Source of the DNA: Parapedobacter soli
GTDB lineage: Bacteria; Bacteroidota; Bacteroidia; Sphingobacteriales; Sphingobacteriaceae
DNA length: 64,000 nucleotides
Direction: 5' to 3'
Assembly (NCBI RefSeq): GCF_025460835.1
Contig: NZ_JAMXAY010000006.1
Location: 62,001-126,000, forward strand
Part shown: one piece after another, positions 40,209-49,470 of the stretch
How the letters are laid out: the number at the start of each line of letters is the position of its first letter
How positions within the stretch are numbered: the stretch's first letter is position 1
Notes under the pieces: generated by a model
Seen by the model: the letters and a program-made list of their open reading frames with translations, nothing else
Databases searched by the model: none
Told to the model about the DNA's origin: nothing
Made by a program: the position numbers and the translations under genes

Positions 40209-41375
40209 ATGCGCAAACAGATCAAGCAGTTTTTCGAAGCCGATTCCGCAAGCGGTATCACCCTACTGGTATTTTTAGTTATCTCACTGATTATTGCCAA
40301 TTCCCCTTTGGGACCGGGCTTTGAATCCCTGCTTGGCCAGCAAATCGGCTTTGAAACACCGCAGGTTCACCTTAAATACCCCGTGCTCCTTTGGATCAAC
40401 GACGGCCTGATGGCCCTCTTTTTCCTCATGGTGGGCATCGAGATCAAACAGGAACTGGCCCATGGGCAGCTTTCGTCGGCAAAAAAGGCATCCCTGCCCA
40501 TCTTCGCCGCTCTGGGTGGTATGCTGGTTCCGGCAGGCCTCTATGCCCTGTTCAATACCGGCACCGAGACCGCCCACGGCTGGGGCATCCCCATGGCAAC
40601 CGATATCGCATTTGCCATCGGCATATTGTCTATATTGGGAAAACGGGTCCCCATCGCCCTGAAAGTGCTCCTTACCGCGTTGGCCATTGCAGATGACCTC
40701 GGGGCTATCCTTGTTATCGCCATTTTCTACACCACCGAGCTCCACACTACCTACCTGCTCTATGCGTTCGGCATATTCGCCGCGATGCTGTTGCTGAACC
40801 GCATCGGCGTCAAATCGGTATGGGTTTACCTTATCCCCGGTGTCTTCATTTGGTATTTCATCCACCACTCCGGCATCCATGCCACCATTGCGGGCGTGCT
40901 TACGGCATTCGCCATTCCTATCAAAGGTAAAACGGGAGGTCCTTCCCCCATTCAGACGGTAGAACATGCAATCGCCACACCGGTAAACTTCATCATCATG
41001 CCATTGTTTGCGCTGGCCAATACCAACATCCGATTTGAGAGCGGTATGGTGGAAGGCCTCGCCAGCCCGTTGGGCATGGGCATCATTGCCGGGCTGTTCA
41101 TCGGCAAGCCTATCGGGATAACGTTGCTTTCCTGGATTTCGGTGAAGCTGGGGCTTAGCGAACTACCCAAGGGTACCAAATGGTTCCAGGTTCTCGCTAT
41201 CGGCTTAATGGGCGGTATCGGGTTTACGATGTCTATATTCATCGCACTCTTGTCGTTTGACGACGTGTACCATCAAACAGAGGCCAAATTTGCCATCCTC
41301 GTCGCTTCGGCCCTTTCGGGAACTATCGGGTACGTGGTACTGCGCAGTATCGGGAAAAAATACGTTACCGGGTAA
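40209..41375 (+). CDS. nhaA: Na+/H+ antiporter NhaA
   Basis: 388 residues with about 12 membrane helices. The conserved GWGIPMATDIAFAIG (Asp132) and LAIADDLGAILVIA (Asp162-Asp163, ion-binding pair) are present, along with the N-terminal SASGITLLVFLVISLIIANSP and the pH-sensor region EIKQELAHGQL. It exports Na+ or Li+ in exchange for protons at the inner membrane, for pH and salt balance. It follows the TsaC-type gene after 45 bases on the same strand. Confidence 0.95.
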   Translation: MRKQIKQFFEADSASGITLLVFLVISLIIANSPLGPGFESLLGQQIGFETPQVHLKYPVLLWINDGLMALFFLMVGIEIKQELAHGQLSSAKKASLPIFAALGGMLVPAGLYALFNTGTETAHGWGIPMATDIAFAIGILSILGKRVPIALKVLLTALAIADDLGAILVIAIFYTTELHTTYLLYAFGIFAAMLLLNRIGVKSVWVYLIPGVFIWYFIHHSGIHATIAGVLTAFAIPIKGKTGGPSPIQTVEHAIATPVNFIIMPLFALANTNIRFESGMVEGLASPLGMGIIAGLFIGKPIGITLLSWISVKLGLSELPKGTKWFQVLAIGLMGGIGFTMSIFIALLSFDDVYHQTEAKFAILVASALSGTIGYVVLRSIGKKYVTG

Positions 41376-41387
41376 ACCAATTACGGT

Positions 41388-41457
41388 GCATGGCCATGCC
41401 GGTGGCGGTTACCGAAATTGAAATGGGCAACCTTTGTATTAACAAAAGCTGCCCATT
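41388..41457 (+). other. Palindrome and long hairpin downstream of nhaA
   Basis: A perfect 12-base palindrome GCATGGCCATGC (41388-41399) is followed by a hairpin: AATGGGCA (41422-41429) with TGCCCATT (41450-41457), extended by CTTTGT/ACAAAAG inner pairs with a loop of ATTA. No T-run follows. It may stabilise the nhaA mRNA end or be a terminator without the usual tail. Confidence 0.5.
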
Positions 41458-41650
41458 CCACACTTGGATATATTTTGTTTTGATAGGGTACAATTACATT
41501 TACATAACAAAAGTAATACATTCGCTCACCGGAGCCTGTTAACAAATGCCCAACAAAATGTTAATGAAAACCAAATACCCCCTCATACGATACTTATTCT
41601 CATGATTTCATTATTATATTCGCTCATATTAGAACAGGTAGACCAAATAC

Positions 41651-43081
41651 ATGCGGTATTCATTAACAACACATAAGGGTGTTTCGCTGATGGGGCTTAT
41701 TTTATTGGCCTCGGTGGTATTCTACCTTACCTTCAACACTTTTAAGCTGAAAGACGAACAGTACCAAGCCGTAGAGAAGACCCTCATCAACGAACGGTAC
41801 ACCCAGCGTATCCGCAACGATAAGGTGTTTCCGGGTGGCGTAGACATCATAGACAGGTACCTGATGACCAACATCCACGCCCTGGAGGCCGCGTACCACA
41901 GCGGCCCGGATCGCTTCGAGCACGAAAAGAACCTCGTACTGGACAGCATGTTCGTAGCCCTCCGGGAAGGCAACACCATGGACAGCCTCTTTGAAACGGT
42001 GAAAGCTGAGTACGGCCTGGATGAAGACCTCGAATACCTACTTACCATCAACGCAATACAGCTGGTTTTCAAAAACATGATGCTTGTCAATGCCTACCAT
42101 GCCAGCAGTCCGCCCCCTTTCGTTCCCGACAGTCTGAACACGCCCATCGGCATCAACATCGGCGGCGCCCTTAAAACGCCGCTTCCGCAAAACGAAATTG
42201 CCAAGATCACGGTCAGCAACGCCGAAGACTACAACTACTGGATGTCGTTCTCGCTGCATGCCGACCACCGTAACCGTTCGTGGCGCATCATGAAACTGAT
42301 GATGCCGACGTTCCTCATCGCCTTATTCGCCATTGGCTGTGTGGTATCTATTTACTATGTCACCTACCGCAATTGGCTACGCCAGAAAAAACTGGCCGAA
42401 ATGAAGTCGGATTTTGTCAATAGTATCACACACGAGTTCAACACGCCGCTCTCTACCATCATCGTGGCCAATAAGAACATGCAGAACGACAACATCCTGG
42501 CAAACGCTGAAAACATCAAGCCGCTCACCAAAATCATCGAACGGCAATCCCTGCGCTTGCAGAAGCTCTTTGAGCAGGTGATGGACATCACCACGATGGA
42601 TAACTCCACCCTTCAAAAGGAGCCGCATGAGCTAAACAACTTGCTTGCCGAAATCATTACGGACTATAACATGAAGCTATCCGTGCAAAACACGGCTGTC
42701 ACCTTGCATACTGTTCCTCTCCCGCTCCATGTTGAGCTCAACAAGTTTTTCTTCACCACGATGCTATTGAACCTGTTTGACAATGCCATCAAATACAACC
42801 ATAGCGAGCACAAGCAAATTTCAGTAGACACCGTGGTTGCGGGCAACACCATTGATTTACGTATATCCGACAATGGCACGGGCATCCCCGACAAGGAAAT
42901 CGAGCACGTATTCGAGAAATTCTACCGCTTCCAACAACGGGGCACCCAGCATATTTCCGGATTGGGGCTGGGGCTATATTACACCTACCAATGCATAAAA
43001 AGCCATGGGTGGACGCTATCCGTAACAAGCAAGGAGCATGTAGGCAGTCAATTCACCATCCACATACCCTATAAAAGTTAG
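41651..43081 (+). CDS. Sensor histidine kinase with periplasmic domain
   Basis: 476 residues. Two membrane segments (about 12-31 and 218-238) bracket a periplasmic sensor of about 185 residues with no recognised domain. Cytosolic HisKA with His261 in SDFVNSITHEFNTPLSTI and HATPase_c (LNLFDNAIKYN, DNGTGIPDKEIEHVFEKFYRF, GLGLGLYYTYQCI) follow. The overall form resembles RprX-type kinases of Bacteroides. The response regulator gene begins immediately after, so the two form a pair. The signal is unknown; nearby nhaA hints at, but does not prove, ion or pH stress. Confidence 0.9.
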   Translation: MRYSLTTHKGVSLMGLILLASVVFYLTFNTFKLKDEQYQAVEKTLINERYTQRIRNDKVFPGGVDIIDRYLMTNIHALEAAYHSGPDRFEHEKNLVLDSMFVALREGNTMDSLFETVKAEYGLDEDLEYLLTINAIQLVFKNMMLVNAYHASSPPPFVPDSLNTPIGINIGGALKTPLPQNEIAKITVSNAEDYNYWMSFSLHADHRNRSWRIMKLMMPTFLIALFAIGCVVSIYYVTYRNWLRQKKLAEMKSDFVNSITHEFNTPLSTIIVANKNMQNDNILANAENIKPLTKIIERQSLRLQKLFEQVMDITTMDNSTLQKEPHELNNLLAEIITDYNMKLSVQNTAVTLHTVPLPLHVELNKFFFTTMLLNLFDNAIKYNHSEHKQISVDTVVAGNTIDLRISDNGTGIPDKEIEHVFEKFYRFQQRGTQHISGLGLGLYYTYQCIKSHGWTLSVTSKEHVGSQFTIHIPYKS

Positions 43082-43089
43082 TGCATGCA

Positions 43090-43800
43090 ATGAATCCGAA
43101 GTTACTATATGTAGAAGATGAAGTAGATTTGGGCAATGTGACCAAACAATACCTGGAGGCTATGAACTTTGACGTCACGTGGTGCGTGGATGCCAAAAGC
43201 GCCTACCAGGAGTATTTACGGCAAGACGAGAACTACAGCTTGGTCATCATTGATATCCAACTCCCCGATTTCAATGGCTTCGATCTGGCCAAAAAAATCG
43301 TGGCACACGACAAAAACGCTTATTTCCTGTTCCTCACCGCACGCAAGGAAAAAAAGGATCGGCTGCTGGGGCTGGACATGGGGGCAATGGATTACATTAC
43401 CAAGCCTTTCGATATCGACGAACTGGTATTGCGCATCCGCAACATCGTGCGGCGCAAGGGTAATACGGCCGAGCCGGAGCGGGTTTCAGAGATGGTTGAA
43501 ATCGGCAACATCACCTTGAATAAAGAAGCGCTGAGCCTTTCGGTGGATGGCCAGGTAAAAACCACCGTAACGCTGCGCGAGGCCGAACTGTTGGAGTATC
43601 TATATACCCACCGTAACACCATTGTAAAGCGCGAAGACCTGTTGATCCGATTTTGGGGCGAAAACGACTACTTCATGGGGCGCAGTCTGGATGTGTTCAT
43701 CTCCAGGCTCCGCAAGCTCCTCCGGTATTCATCGTCGGGAGCGCGGATCGAAAATATTTACGGTGTAGGGTTTATCCTTTCCATTCCAGCGTCAGAGTAG
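43090..43800 (+). CDS. OmpR-family response regulator
   Basis: 236 residues from ATG 43090 (MNPKLLYVEDEVDLG); a GTG at 43081 that overlaps the kinase stop would add three residues. Receiver domain with phospho-Asp55 (LVIIDIQLPDFNG) and Lys in YITKPFDIDEL, followed by a winged-helix DNA-binding domain (about 135-235; LREAELLEYLYTHRNTIVKREDLL, DVFISRLRKLL, IENIYGVGFIL). It is RprY-like and acts with the kinase upstream. Its last 9 bases overlap the convergent DUF721 gene. Confidence 0.9.
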   Translation: MNPKLLYVEDEVDLGNVTKQYLEAMNFDVTWCVDAKSAYQEYLRQDENYSLVIIDIQLPDFNGFDLAKKIVAHDKNAYFLFLTARKEKKDRLLGLDMGAMDYITKPFDIDELVLRIRNIVRRKGNTAEPERVSEMVEIGNITLNKEALSLSVDGQVKTTVTLREAELLEYLYTHRNTIVKREDLLIRFWGENDYFMGRSLDVFISRLRKLLRYSSSGARIENIYGVGFILSIPASE

Positions 43801-44082
43801 TACCAGATCTTCGATCACCACATGGCCCACGTGCTCATTCAAACGGCCGATGATCTGTGACCGCATCAGCACCAACTCGTTTTTGATGACCGACGATTCT
43901 ACCTTTACGAAGAGCTTCTTATCGCGGATATACAGTTGTTTGGTTCGGTTGGCAATGGCTTTCCCCATCAGTTGCGGCCATGCTGACACCAGCGCGGTTT
44001 CATCAAACTTGCGCCGTAGTTTGTATACCTCGAGCATTTTCTCGATGGCTTCCTTGATGGTCATGTCGTCACCCCTACCCAT
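43792..44082 (-). CDS. DUF721 family protein (DciA-like)
   Basis: 96 residues. The DUF721 fold is visible: MTIKEAIEKMLEVYKLRRKFDETALVSAWPQLMGKAIANRTKQLYIRDKKLFVKVESSVIKNELVLMRSQIIGRLNE. DciA proteins load the replicative helicase DnaB; short Bacteroidota versions keep the KH-like part. It begins within the end of recF (ATGGGTAG, 8-base overlap, so coupled translation), which fits a replication/repair role. Convergent with the response regulator gene. Confidence 0.82.
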   Translation of the reverse strand: MGRGDDMTIKEAIEKMLEVYKLRRKFDETALVSAWPQLMGKAIANRTKQLYIRDKKLFVKVESSVIKNELVLMRSQIIGRLNEHVGHVVIEDLVLL

Positions 44083-45193
44083 TCTTTTCCAATTGGCGTG
44101 CCGTACAGCTGTTTATTTCAAAAATACGGACGCGGCGGTTTATCTCATCAAAGATACGGTTTATCCGCATGGAATCCGTGTCGGTTAGGAATATCTGTCC
44201 GAAATCATCTGCCGATACCATCTGCATCAGTTTCCGTGTGCGGTGATCGTCCAACTTATCGAAGATATCGTCTAGCAGCAGCAGTGGTTTGAATCCCTTC
44301 TGGCGGTGCAGGAAACTATACTGCGCCAGCTTAAGTGCGATAAGGAACGACTTTTGCTGCCCCTGTGAGCCAAATTTCTTGAGTGGCATATCACCATGTA
44401 TGGTAAAGAGCAGATCGTCCTTGTGTATACCCACGTTTGTCCGCTCCAGCAGCCGGTCGCGATCTAAGTATTGCTCCAGCAGCGTGCCGAACGGCGCGTG
44501 CATCAGCTGCGATTCGTACACCAGCGACACCGTTTCGGCAGTGTCTGTAAGGAACCGGTAGTGGTTGTCGAACTCAGGGATAAATTCTGCCATGAATGCC
44601 CGTCGTTTTTCGAAAATCGGCACGCCGAATTCCACAAGCTGCATATCGAGCACTTCAAGCAAGCTGCTGTCTAACTTACTGCCCCTGGCGGCCTGTTTCA
44701 GCAAGCTGTTGCGCTGGGCCAGGCATTTGTTGTAGGCAATCAGCCCATCGAGGTACGCAAGGTCTGTCTGCGAGATCACGTTATCCACAAAGCGGCGGCG
44801 CTCTTCGCTCCCATCGGTAACGATGGCCGAATCGCTGGGTGACACCATGACCAGCGGGAACTGCCCGATATGATCGGCCAGTCGGCTATATGCTTTCTTA
44901 TTTTTCTTGAATTGCTTTTTCTGGTTGCGTTTAAGGCTACATGCCACCGTATCGGCCTGGCCATCTTTATCGAATTCGCCCTGCACCATAAACCAATCGG
45001 CATCCCGGCGGATTTGCTGGGAGTCTATCGGGTTGAAAAAACTCTTACATAGCGACAGGTAGTGGATGGCATCCAGCAGGTTGGTTTTACCGGCACCGTT
45101 GGCACCCGTAAATGCATTCACCTCCGGCGCAAAGTGCAGGGTAACTTCGGTATAATTCTTGAAATTCAGTACAGCCAGTTGTTTCAGCCACAC
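44075..45193 (-). CDS. recF: DNA replication and repair protein RecF
   Basis: 372 residues. Walker A GANGAGKT (30-37), DAIHYLSLCKSF, the RecF middle (VMVSPSDSAIVTDGSEERRRFVDNVISQTDLAYLDGLIAYNKCLAQRN) and Walker B/signature (FGSQGQQKSFLIALKLAQYSFL, PLLLLDDIFDKLDDHRTRKLM). RecF binds gapped DNA and loads RecA with RecO and RecR. It is coupled to the DUF721 gene and follows the DUF4834 gene by 33 bases. Confidence 0.95.
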   Translation of the reverse strand: MWLKQLAVLNFKNYTEVTLHFAPEVNAFTGANGAGKTNLLDAIHYLSLCKSFFNPIDSQQIRRDADWFMVQGEFDKDGQADTVACSLKRNQKKQFKKNKKAYSRLADHIGQFPLVMVSPSDSAIVTDGSEERRRFVDNVISQTDLAYLDGLIAYNKCLAQRNSLLKQAARGSKLDSSLLEVLDMQLVEFGVPIFEKRRAFMAEFIPEFDNHYRFLTDTAETVSLVYESQLMHAPFGTLLEQYLDRDRLLERTNVGIHKDDLLFTIHGDMPLKKFGSQGQQKSFLIALKLAQYSFLHRQKGFKPLLLLDDIFDKLDDHRTRKLMQMVSADDFGQIFLTDTDSMRINRIFDEINRRVRIFEINSCTARQLEKNG

Positions 45194-45226
45194 GACTTTA
45201 GATTTAGGATACGGCTTCCGTTACCA

Positions 45227-45523
45227 TCACTCACTAGTTGATTTGATTTCCTCGAAATCCACAAATTCACCAGCATTTTTGGCGCCGTTTTTTGGTTTGC
45301 TTTGCGGTGGCATGTAGTCTATCCGTACCTTGCCATCGGGTTGCTGCCGTTCATCGGGTTTCGCACCACGGAAGGTCGTGTTTCGATATTGGTATTGGCT
45401 TTGGGGGTTGCCCATTACCTTTTCTGCCATCTTACGCATCGCCCATGGGAAAAGGAGCCGTGCTACCACACGTACCAACCACAGGACGGCTATTGCGACG
45501 AATAAAAATTTCAACAATCCCAT
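45227..45523 (-). CDS. DUF4834 family small membrane protein
   Basis: 98 residues: one N-terminal membrane helix (LLKFLFVAIAVLWLVRVVARLLFPW) and a hydrophilic tail (RGAKPDERQQPDGKVRIDYMPP, KNAGEFVDFEEIK). The family is usually encoded beside recF in this phylum, as here. Function unknown. Its tail, rich in proline and acidic residues, faces the cytosol. Confidence 0.8.
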   Translation of the reverse strand: MGLLKFLFVAIAVLWLVRVVARLLFPWAMRKMAEKVMGNPQSQYQYRNTTFRGAKPDERQQPDGKVRIDYMPPQSKPKNGAKNAGEFVDFEEIKSTSE

Positions 45524-45671
45524 ATTGATACAAACTTAGGTAAAAATGGTTTTACATGCAAGCGAAGATGTATTTCAAATGCCTGCAATCCGCTACGAAG
45601 CCGTCATTTACCCACCTATTCCGCACCTTTCGGCAGTGAGGTGTGCTTTGGGACCAGTATTTAACCAAGCT

Positions 45672-46154
45672 CTACCTCTTCGCCTTAAGGATGGCCTGCT
45701 CAAGCTCCACTTGCCGTTGCGTACCGATGATATACTGCAGGCCGTCGCGGTCTGTAAGCCACACCGCATCCTTCCCTCCGGCATAAAACTTAATCCGCCC
45801 TTTTTGGTGCAGGTTATAAACCGGGTTGTTGATGAAAAACTTGCTGTACGGCTTGCGCTCCACCTTCGTAATGCTATTGAGGTCTATCTTCACCAAGCGG
45901 GTAGTCCATAGTCCGCTCAGTTTCACACAACCCTTATTCACCGTGATGCGGTATTGTAACATATACATCATCACAATGGAAACGAATAGGATGGCAATGC
46001 CCACCAACAGGAACAGCTGGCTTTCGCTCTCGCGCTCAATGTTGATGTAGTAAGCGGTGAAGCAAAACAGGGCAAGCACCAGCCGCACGCTCAGCCAACC
46101 GCGGTCGCGCCCCAGGTATTGGTTTTCTACATAAATCGGCTTTTCTTCCTCCAT
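45672..46154 (-). CDS. Unknown two-helix membrane protein with PH-like tail
   Basis: 160 residues. Two membrane segments (about 22-40 and 46-66) and a C-terminal beta-rich stretch with YRITVNKGCVKLSGLWTTRLVKIDLNSITKVERKP, which looks like a bacterial PH domain (similar to YcxB/EbsA type). Function unknown. It starts 4 bases after the tilS stop, so it is in the same operon. Confidence 0.65.
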   Translation of the reverse strand: MEEEKPIYVENQYLGRDRGWLSVRLVLALFCFTAYYINIERESESQLFLLVGIAILFVSIVMMYMLQYRITVNKGCVKLSGLWTTRLVKIDLNSITKVERKPYSKFFINNPVYNLHQKGRIKFYAGGKDAVWLTDRDGLQYIIGTQRQVELEQAILKAKR

Positions 46155-46158
46155 GGCA

Positions 46159-47496
46159 TTAAAGACGTGCTAATGTAAACACTTTTTTCGTTTCGCTTGT
46201 AATTTTATACCGATTGTCCATCCGGTAAGGGGCCACCCAAATGATATCACCATTACCGTTCACCACCACGGGCACCTCATGTTTGCGGTACACCGGAATT
46301 TTTAACGACACGAAAAAATCGCTGAGTTTCTTTCTACCTGCCATCCCCAGCGGATAAAAAACATCGGCAGCACGCCATGAGCGGATCTGCAGGGGAAACA
46401 CGATGCGGCCGGCATCAAACTGGGCAACATCCGCGTCAGTTTGTATAGCCATATCGGTAGATATTGCTGCTTCGAAGCGGTGCCCGCCCCAAGATACACG
46501 ATCACCAACACTCCCGATGGCCACCACTTCGTCGGCCGCAGCGCGGTTCCGCCGCATCACTACGTTATCACGGTCTATATACAGTGTATGTGACGGCGAT
46601 GAAAATCGCTTGCCTGATATCCCCGGCAGCGCCGCCGCCAAATCGCCCAGCACCGCTTCCGTGAATCCATAAGGCTTAAACAGTTCATACAGTAAAAACG
46701 GTTGCGGATCAAGGGCCATCAGCTCGGCTACGGGGATGTGCCATTCCTCCGCCCCTTCCACTTCGTGCACCACGAACAACCGGCTTCGTAAGTCATCCAG
46801 ATGCCGCTGCAATACGATATAAGCATCTGAGAAATGGGTCATATTTGCAGCTATCGTCCGCTCCAGGGCTGGGTTCAGTTCTTTCAGCTTGGGAATGACG
46901 TCCAGCCGGATTTTGTTGCGGGCATACTTGGTAGAGAAATTGGACGCATCATCGCGGTAAGCCAATCCCCGCCGGGATACCTCGGCGGCCACCTCGGCAG
47001 CGGTGAGGAAGAGTAACGGCCGGATGATACGGCCACGCTTGGGTTGGATACCACGGAGTCCGCCCAGCCCGGTACCGCGCACCAGGTTAAGCAACAGTGT
47101 TTCCACGTGGTCATTCTGGTGTTGTGCGATGGCGATGTAATCATACCCTTGTGATGCTCGGATCGTCTCCAGCCATTCATACCTCAGATCGCGCGCAGCC
47201 ATTTGGATGGAGATACCCCGCTGGCCGGCGTAAGCCGCTGTATCGAACGCCGTGGCATAGAACGGTACGTCTAACTGCCGTGCCAGGCGGTTCACCAGCG
47301 CCTCGTCGGCATCGGCCTCAGCACCGCGCAGCCGGAAATTGCAATGTGCAATGCCCACAGCGCAGGCTGAGTCAGCAAAAAGATGGGCCATCAGTACCGA
47401 ATCCTTACCACCGCTCACGGCCAATAAGATGCGTTCACCTGCTTTGCAAAGCTGCCCCTCAACAAGGTATCTGGTAAATCGCTCCTGCACACTCAT
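46159..47496 (-). CDS. tilS: tRNA(Ile)-lysidine synthase
   Basis: 445 residues. The PP-loop SGGKDS (28-33) binds ATP; AHCNFRLRGAEADADEALV and IAIAQHQNDHVETLLLNLVRGTGLGGLRGI match the catalytic domain, RLDVIPKLKELNPALE the middle and KKLSDFFVSLKIPVYRKHEVPVV the C-terminal TilS domain. It converts C34 of tRNA-Ile to lysidine. First gene of the operon running to the DUF721 gene. Confidence 0.95.
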   Translation of the reverse strand: MSVQERFTRYLVEGQLCKAGERILLAVSGGKDSVLMAHLFADSACAVGIAHCNFRLRGAEADADEALVNRLARQLDVPFYATAFDTAAYAGQRGISIQMAARDLRYEWLETIRASQGYDYIAIAQHQNDHVETLLLNLVRGTGLGGLRGIQPKRGRIIRPLLFLTAAEVAAEVSRRGLAYRDDASNFSTKYARNKIRLDVIPKLKELNPALERTIAANMTHFSDAYIVLQRHLDDLRSRLFVVHEVEGAEEWHIPVAELMALDPQPFLLYELFKPYGFTEAVLGDLAAALPGISGKRFSSPSHTLYIDRDNVVMRRNRAAADEVVAIGSVGDRVSWGGHRFEAAISTDMAIQTDADVAQFDAGRIVFPLQIRSWRAADVFYPLGMAGRKKLSDFFVSLKIPVYRKHEVPVVVNGNGDIIWVAPYRMDNRYKITSETKKVFTLARL

Positions 47497-47541
47497 ACGA
47501 CCAAAGGTACAGCATATTGGGTATAAGGCAATGTATAGGGC

Positions 47542-47691
47542 TTATTTTTTCGACAAGAGCCATTCCCGTATCTTCGATTGCTGTTCGGGATACGTCCAGT
47601 GACCGGTTTCCTGTACCAGATAAAGTTCCCGAGGTGCTTGTATTACGTTGTAAGCGGAATAGTATGAAGTAGACGGACAGGTTTCATTGGA
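47542..47691 (-). pseudogene. C-terminal remnant of an acetylxylan esterase / cephalosporin-C deacetylase (AXE1 family)
   Basis: The minus-strand frame from 47691 to the TAA at 47542 reads SNETCPSTSYYSAYNVIQAP, then RELYLVQETGHWTYPEQQ and a short helix. NETCP..T..AYN and LYLV.ETGHWTYPEQ are the end of AXE1 esterases, including the catalytic His in TGHW. There is no start codon and an in-frame TAG lies just upstream (47692-47694), so about 250-300 N-terminal residues including the catalytic Ser are gone. It lies downstream of susD on the same strand, which suggests it was once part of that polysaccharide locus. Confidence 0.75.
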
Positions 47692-47760
47692 CTAGCATTT
47701 CCCACTGCAAAGGCAAGTGAGGAATTTACACCCAAGAGCTGTTCTCTCATGCTGGGTGCA

Positions 47761-47791
47761 CAAAAAAGGTGTCCGGCCTAGGCCGGACACC
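47761..47791 (-). terminator. Terminator after susD
   Basis: A perfect 24-base palindrome at 47768-47791 (centre TA, arms of 11 GC-rich bases) followed on the minus strand by six T (47762-47767). Confidence 0.93.
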
Positions 47792-47834
47792 CTTATATAG
47801 CCATTGCTCTAAGAGCAAAATGCCAGGAATCTAA

Positions 47835-49442
47835 TTACCGAACAGTCACCGGGGCAGATCCGACCGATGGTTCGTTCAGGTCGATCTCGTTATCAGGCAC
47901 TGGCCACCAGCTTAAATAATTGTAATCGATAGTCGCATTCTCGTCTACAACATAAGAAGTAGCCCCTGAGGGAATATACAATACCACCGCCCCGCTCCGG
48001 CCGCCGCCTTCTGAAACAGGTTTCAAAACACCCCATCTGCGTGCGTCATAGAACGCAACGTTTTTATTCAACAAGCCTACCCGCCTTTCACTGCGAAGTT
48101 CTTCCAAAGCTTCAGCTTCAGTTAATCCAGTACCGGCAACGGCATCCAGCTGCGCATTTTGATAATCACGCACCTCATCGATCAACTCCAATCCACCGTC
48201 AATGTTCCCGGTCCTGATCAATGCTTCAGCACGCATCAACTGATTTTCTTCATACGCACCTGCAATGGTAATTTCAGCTAATCCAGCCACCTGGGTGGAA
48301 TAATCACCGCCGTCCTCTATACGGATAAAGCCATAGCGCGTACTGTAGTTAAACCCTCTTGCCTGGGCATTAATAATTGGATACGTGGGGTATTCCGTCG
48401 TATAATTACGTTCGAACCGATTGTCGCCAGGCTTGTAATCCTGGATCAGGCGCTCACTGATGTGCGACCACAAATCAACCGTTGACCGAAAGGGCTGCCA
48501 AGCTGTTTCAGACACCAAGTCGTTCTGCAAAGCTGACCGCATGGTAAATGTCTTGTCATTAGCTTGCATACCGCTTTCGGTTAATGTCAATACCTGCTGC
48601 CAGTCTGCACTTGTCATTTCAGACACTTCTTTGTTTACCACTAAATTGCGCGCTTTGTAAGTGTTGATATTCCGAATCCATTCCTGGGGAGATACCGCAC
48701 CGCCTTTGCCTGCGTTTGTGAAAGAAGGAATAATCGAAGTGAAGAAATCATTATATGCTTCGCCGCCCTGCATACCGTTGAGTACGCTAATTGCCTGATC
48801 AAAATTACGGTTGGCTTCAGCGATTATTTCCTCATGTGTCACGAAGTCACTATTCGTCTCGTTGAGCGTATTGGCAATAATACCCGCAATATAAAGTGAG
48901 CCGATCCTAGAATAGGCAAAGCCTTTCCACCAATACGCCCATGCACGCAATACATTTGTTTTCATCTCGCCGCTCGCAGAAAAACTCAAATTCGGGTCTT
49001 CCAATGCCGCAAGAATCAGATTAGCCTGGTTATTTACCAAATACATAGCTTGCCATTCGTATTGCAGCGCATTATCTTCACCGAAAGCTCTACCGTTACG
49101 GTTAAGCACTTCATCGACTTGTGAACCACCCTGGGGCGGTGTAAGCACTGTTCCATTACTCAATGTCATAGAGGTCGGCTGATTAAGCCAACGCCAGCCA
49201 AAATTTCCGACGGATGCAAAATAGGCATCACCCATTAAGTCGTGATTTTGCAATGCGAGCCACCAGTATTCCAAACCAAATTTATCATACACGCCCAATG
49301 CGGCACGCCGTATGCCTTCCTCCGTTTGCAGGGATGCCATACCCGGACTGTTTGGATTGACCAAATCCAGGCTGTCTTTATTACACGCACTTGCTCCAAT
49401 TACCATTGCAAAGGCAAGTGACAAATATTTCATTTTTTTCAT
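47835..49442 (-). CDS. SusD/RagB family nutrient-binding lipoprotein
   Basis: 535 residues. I chose ATG 49442 because it opens a lipoprotein signal with lipobox IGASAC (Cys20); the longer frame from 49481 would overlap susC. SusD family hallmarks: NPNSPGMASLQTEEGIRRAALGVYDKF, the TPR-like helices, NENQLMRAEALIRTGNIDGGLELIDEVR and LRSERRVGLLNKNVAFYDARRWGV. It caps the SusC barrel outside the cell and binds a glycan or peptide. Its binding surface cannot be predicted from sequence. Confidence 0.93.
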   Translation of the reverse strand: MKKMKYLSLAFAMVIGASACNKDSLDLVNPNSPGMASLQTEEGIRRAALGVYDKFGLEYWWLALQNHDLMGDAYFASVGNFGWRWLNQPTSMTLSNGTVLTPPQGGSQVDEVLNRNGRAFGEDNALQYEWQAMYLVNNQANLILAALEDPNLSFSASGEMKTNVLRAWAYWWKGFAYSRIGSLYIAGIIANTLNETNSDFVTHEEIIAEANRNFDQAISVLNGMQGGEAYNDFFTSIIPSFTNAGKGGAVSPQEWIRNINTYKARNLVVNKEVSEMTSADWQQVLTLTESGMQANDKTFTMRSALQNDLVSETAWQPFRSTVDLWSHISERLIQDYKPGDNRFERNYTTEYPTYPIINAQARGFNYSTRYGFIRIEDGGDYSTQVAGLAEITIAGAYEENQLMRAEALIRTGNIDGGLELIDEVRDYQNAQLDAVAGTGLTEAEALEELRSERRVGLLNKNVAFYDARRWGVLKPVSEGGGRSGAVVLYIPSGATSYVVDENATIDYNYLSWWPVPDNEIDLNEPSVGSAPVTVR

Positions 49443-49470
49443 AATGTCTTCTGTTGTCAAATTATACATC

